A stretch of 15,401 bases of DNA, taken from an uncultured Clostridia bacterium (GTDB lineage: Bacteria; Bacillota; Clostridia; Christensenellales; Aristaeellaceae). The notes below the pieces were generated by a model that worked only from the letters and a program-made list of their open reading frames with translations, was not told the origin of the DNA and made no database searches. A program made the position numbers and the translations under genes. Numbering within the stretch: position 1 is the first letter of the stretch; every line of letters starts with the position of its first letter. The stretch spans positions 1 through 15,401 of the forward strand of contig CALCQO010000050.1 of the NCBI GenBank assembly GCA_937894675.1. The letters are read 5' to 3'. Shown here piece by piece: positions 14,265 through 15,401 of the stretch.

Positions 14265-14934
14265 TGGTTGTGCTCCTATACGAATGGGATTGTGACGTTT
14301 CCGGGGGAATCAAGGGCGATAGGGAAGGTTCTCCGTCCTCCTCTTGCTGCACAGGCCATGGCGCTCCCTGTGCATCCGCCATATAAGGCCAGGCATAGTT
14401 TTGACTTGTGTAAGCATAACCACCTTCACCTGGCAACGCAAAGCCGGGATACTCCTGGGATTGTTCCTGCCACTCTTCCTGGCGTCTGAGAGGAATGTTT
14501 AGCCCAGAAAACAGCCGGAAGCGCAGCTGGCAGCCAGGCGAGAACAAAAGAGAACCATGCAGCGCATAGCCATCCCCTTCCAACTGATATCCATCCAGAA
14601 ATACTTCCTTATTCCTTCGGGAGGTATGAAGGTGAATACCCTTGCCCTCTTCCAACTGAAAGATGACTTTGATATGCTTCAAGCCCCGCAGGCGGATATC
14701 CGCTGATTGCCGGCTGCCGATAACACCTTCCCTTGGCATGGGATAACTGTCACCAGTATTGATGTCCACCAATTCCCCAATTAGCCCGGCGTCCGGCAGG
14801 GAACGCAATGTTTTGCGGTACGCGCGCCGCTCATCCATCAGCCACTTGACGGCTCGGAATGTGATGATAACAATCAGAAACACAAACCAATAGCGCATAA
14901 ACATGGCTATCAGTTCATAGGTTTCTTTTTGCAT
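14251..14934 (-). CDS. Membrane-anchored FHA-like domain protein
   Basis: The 227-residue protein has one membrane helix at about 10-33, a basic juxtamembrane segment, and a region at about 52-142 resembling a forkhead-associated (FHA) domain: GELVDINTGDSYPM, then GVIGSRQSADIRL at 70-82, then repeated beta-strand patterns to about 142. A Pro/Gln/Ser-rich, probably disordered tail follows. FHA domains bind phosphothreonine, but the usual S-R-x-H binding segment is here GLKHIKV (84-90), with serine and arginine missing, so binding may be lost or altered. The ATG at 14934 is preferred because GGAGG (14947-14943) lies 8 bases upstream; a GTG at 14943 would overlap that site. It leads the operon with the SEDS and PBP genes, an order like the fha-rodA-pbpA cluster of Actinobacteria, so a regulatory role in wall synthesis is likely. 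Confidence 0.72.
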   Translation of the reverse strand: MQKETYELIAMFMRYWFVFLIVIITFRAVKWLMDERRAYRKTLRSLPDAGLIGELVDINTGDSYPMPREGVIGSRQSADIRLRGLKHIKVIFQLEEGKGIHLHTSRRNKEVFLDGYQLEGDGYALHGSLLFSPGCQLRFRLFSGLNIPLRRQEEWQEQSQEYPGFALPGEGGYAYTSQNYAWPYMADAQGAPWPVQQEEDGEPSLSPLIPPETSQSHSYRSTTNGDG

Positions 14935-14960
14935 CGCTATCACCTCCGCACTCAGAGGCT

Positions 14961-14966
14961 ATTATA
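14961..14966 (-). promoter_or_regulatory. Extended -10 promoter of the FHA-SEDS-PBP operon
   Basis: On the minus strand TGCTATAAT contains a perfect -10 box (14966-14961) with the extended TG element. A matching -35 box is poor (TTTTCT at 17 bases), which is typical for extended -10 promoters. The start would fall about 20 bases before the ATG. Confidence 0.65.
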
Positions 14967-14991
14967 GCATAGGATTGCTTCTGAGAAAATG

Positions 14992-15013
14992 AAAAAGCAC
15001 CCGATCAGGTGCT
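14992..15013 (-). terminator. Terminator of the tRNA array
   Basis: On the minus strand AGCACC (15013-15008) pairs with GGTGCT (15001-14996) around TGATCG and runs into five T. It lies 7 bases after the tRNA-Cys CCA end and separates the array from the promoter of the cell-wall operon. Confidence 0.85.
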
Positions 15014-15019
15014 GATTGT

Positions 15020-15094
15020 TGGAGGCGCCATCCAGATTCGAACTGGAGAATAAAGGTTTTGCAGACCTTCGCCTTACCACTTGGCTATGGCGCC
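15020..15094 (-). tRNA. tRNA-Cys (anticodon GCA)
   Basis: Acceptor stem GGCGCCA with TGGCGCC, anticodon loop CTGCAAA giving GCA, T arm with GTTCGAAT, discriminator T and encoded CCA (15022-15020 on the minus strand). Length 75. It is the last gene of the array, just before the terminator. Confidence 0.96.
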
Positions 15095-15098
15095 ATTT

Positions 15099-15174
15099 TG
15101 GAGCGGTAGACGAGACTCGGACTCGCGACCTCCACCTTGGCAAGGTGGCGCTCTACCAACTGAGCTACTACCGC
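15099..15174 (-). tRNA. tRNA-Gly (anticodon GCC)
   Basis: Acceptor stem GCGGTAG with CTACCGC, anticodon loop TTGCCAA giving GCC between stems CCACC/GGTGG, discriminator T, encoded CCA. Length 76. Four bases separate it from tRNA-Cys. Confidence 0.96.
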
Positions 15175-15177
15175 ATG

Positions 15178-15253
15178 TGGTGCCTTGGGGCGGAATCGAA
15201 CCACCGACACGCAGATTTTCAGTCTGCTGCTCTACCGACTGAGCTACCAAGGC
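15178..15253 (-). tRNA. tRNA-Phe (anticodon GAA)
   Basis: Acceptor stem GCCTTGG with CCAAGGC, anticodon loop CTGAAAA giving GAA between CAGA/TCTG stems, T arm with GGTTCGATTCC, discriminator A, encoded CCA. Length 76. Confidence 0.96.
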
Positions 15254-15257
15254 ATAA

Positions 15258-15334
15258 TGGCGACCCGGAAGGGGCTCGAACCCTCGACCTCCAGCGTGAC
15301 AGGCTGGCATTCTAACCAACTGAACTACCGGGCC
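15258..15334 (-). tRNA. tRNA-Asp (anticodon GTC)
   Basis: Acceptor stem GGCCCGG with CCGGGTC (one G-U pair), anticodon loop CTGTCAC giving GTC, T arm with GGTTCGAGCCC, discriminator G as required for Asp, encoded CCA. Length 77. Confidence 0.96.
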
Positions 15335-15338
15335 ACTA

Positions 15339-15401
15339 TGGTGGGAACAACAGGGCTCGAACCTGTGACCCTCTGCTTGTAAGGCAGATGCTCTCCCAGC
15401 T
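15339..15401 (-). tRNA. tRNA-Val (anticodon TAC), cut by the window edge
   Basis: Only the part from the D arm to the 3' end is present. The anticodon loop CTTACAA between CTGC and GCAG stems gives TAC. The T arm contains AGGTTCGAGCCCT, and CCA is encoded. The first part of the acceptor stem lies beyond position 15401. Confidence 0.92.

Noticed and set aside
15016..15382. Open reading frames across the tRNA array with peptides such as DETRTRDLHLGK and GARTLDLQRDRLAF
   Set aside because: These are the well-known spurious translations of the strand opposite tRNA genes; five clear cloverleaves explain this stretch.

Overview
The window looks like chromosomal core DNA of a Bacillota (Firmicutes) species, most likely a clostridial-type anaerobe. 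The reasons are the ctsR-mcsA-mcsB-clpC heat-shock operon, strong AGGAGG-type ribosome binding sites, consensus sigma-A promoters, an Mrp ATPase with an N-terminal C-x3-C-x2-C-x3-C cluster, and a C_GCAxxG_C_C-type cysteine protein. I cannot name the genus. I see no insertion sequence, prophage, CRISPR array or other mobile DNA, and every gap between genes is under 300 bases.

Layout: (1) 24-842, minus: a short, divergent N-terminal half of a tagaturonate reductase/mannitol dehydrogenase family enzyme. (2) 950-1056: a tRNA-Thr with its own consensus promoter and terminator. (3) 1186-5105, plus: a four-gene operon of nagA, a ROK-like sugar kinase, mrp and a cysteine-rich protein, with a promoter, a candidate operator and a shared bidirectional terminator. 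(4) 5120-9552, minus: clpC, mcsB, mcsA and ctsR (listed left to right, transcribed ctsR first), with a CtsR-type operator in front. (5) 9590-11603, plus and divergent from ctsR: a double zinc-ribbon membrane protein and a TPM-domain (YgcG-like) secreted/membrane protein, ending at a UUCG-loop terminator. (6) 11602-14966, minus: an FHA-like membrane protein, a SEDS-family (FtsW/RodA/SpoVE) protein and a class B penicillin-binding protein in one overlapping operon for cell-wall synthesis. (7) 14992-15401, minus: a tRNA array reading Val-Asp-Phe-Gly-Cys, with the Val gene cut by the window edge.

The region most worth a second look is the ctsR operon. Its McsB homologue keeps the overall fold signature of the protein arginine kinase but has lost essentially every recognisable ATP-binding and catalytic motif. 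ClpC in the same operon keeps the first phosphoarginine-pocket glutamate but has lost the equivalent glutamate of the second pocket. CtsR itself and McsA look intact. This suggests a lineage in which the CtsR/ClpC stress circuit runs without arginine phosphorylation, with the former kinase kept as an adaptor or regulator. The CtsR operator also differs from the textbook heptamer (AGTCAGA instead of GGTCAAA) while keeping its tandem spacing.
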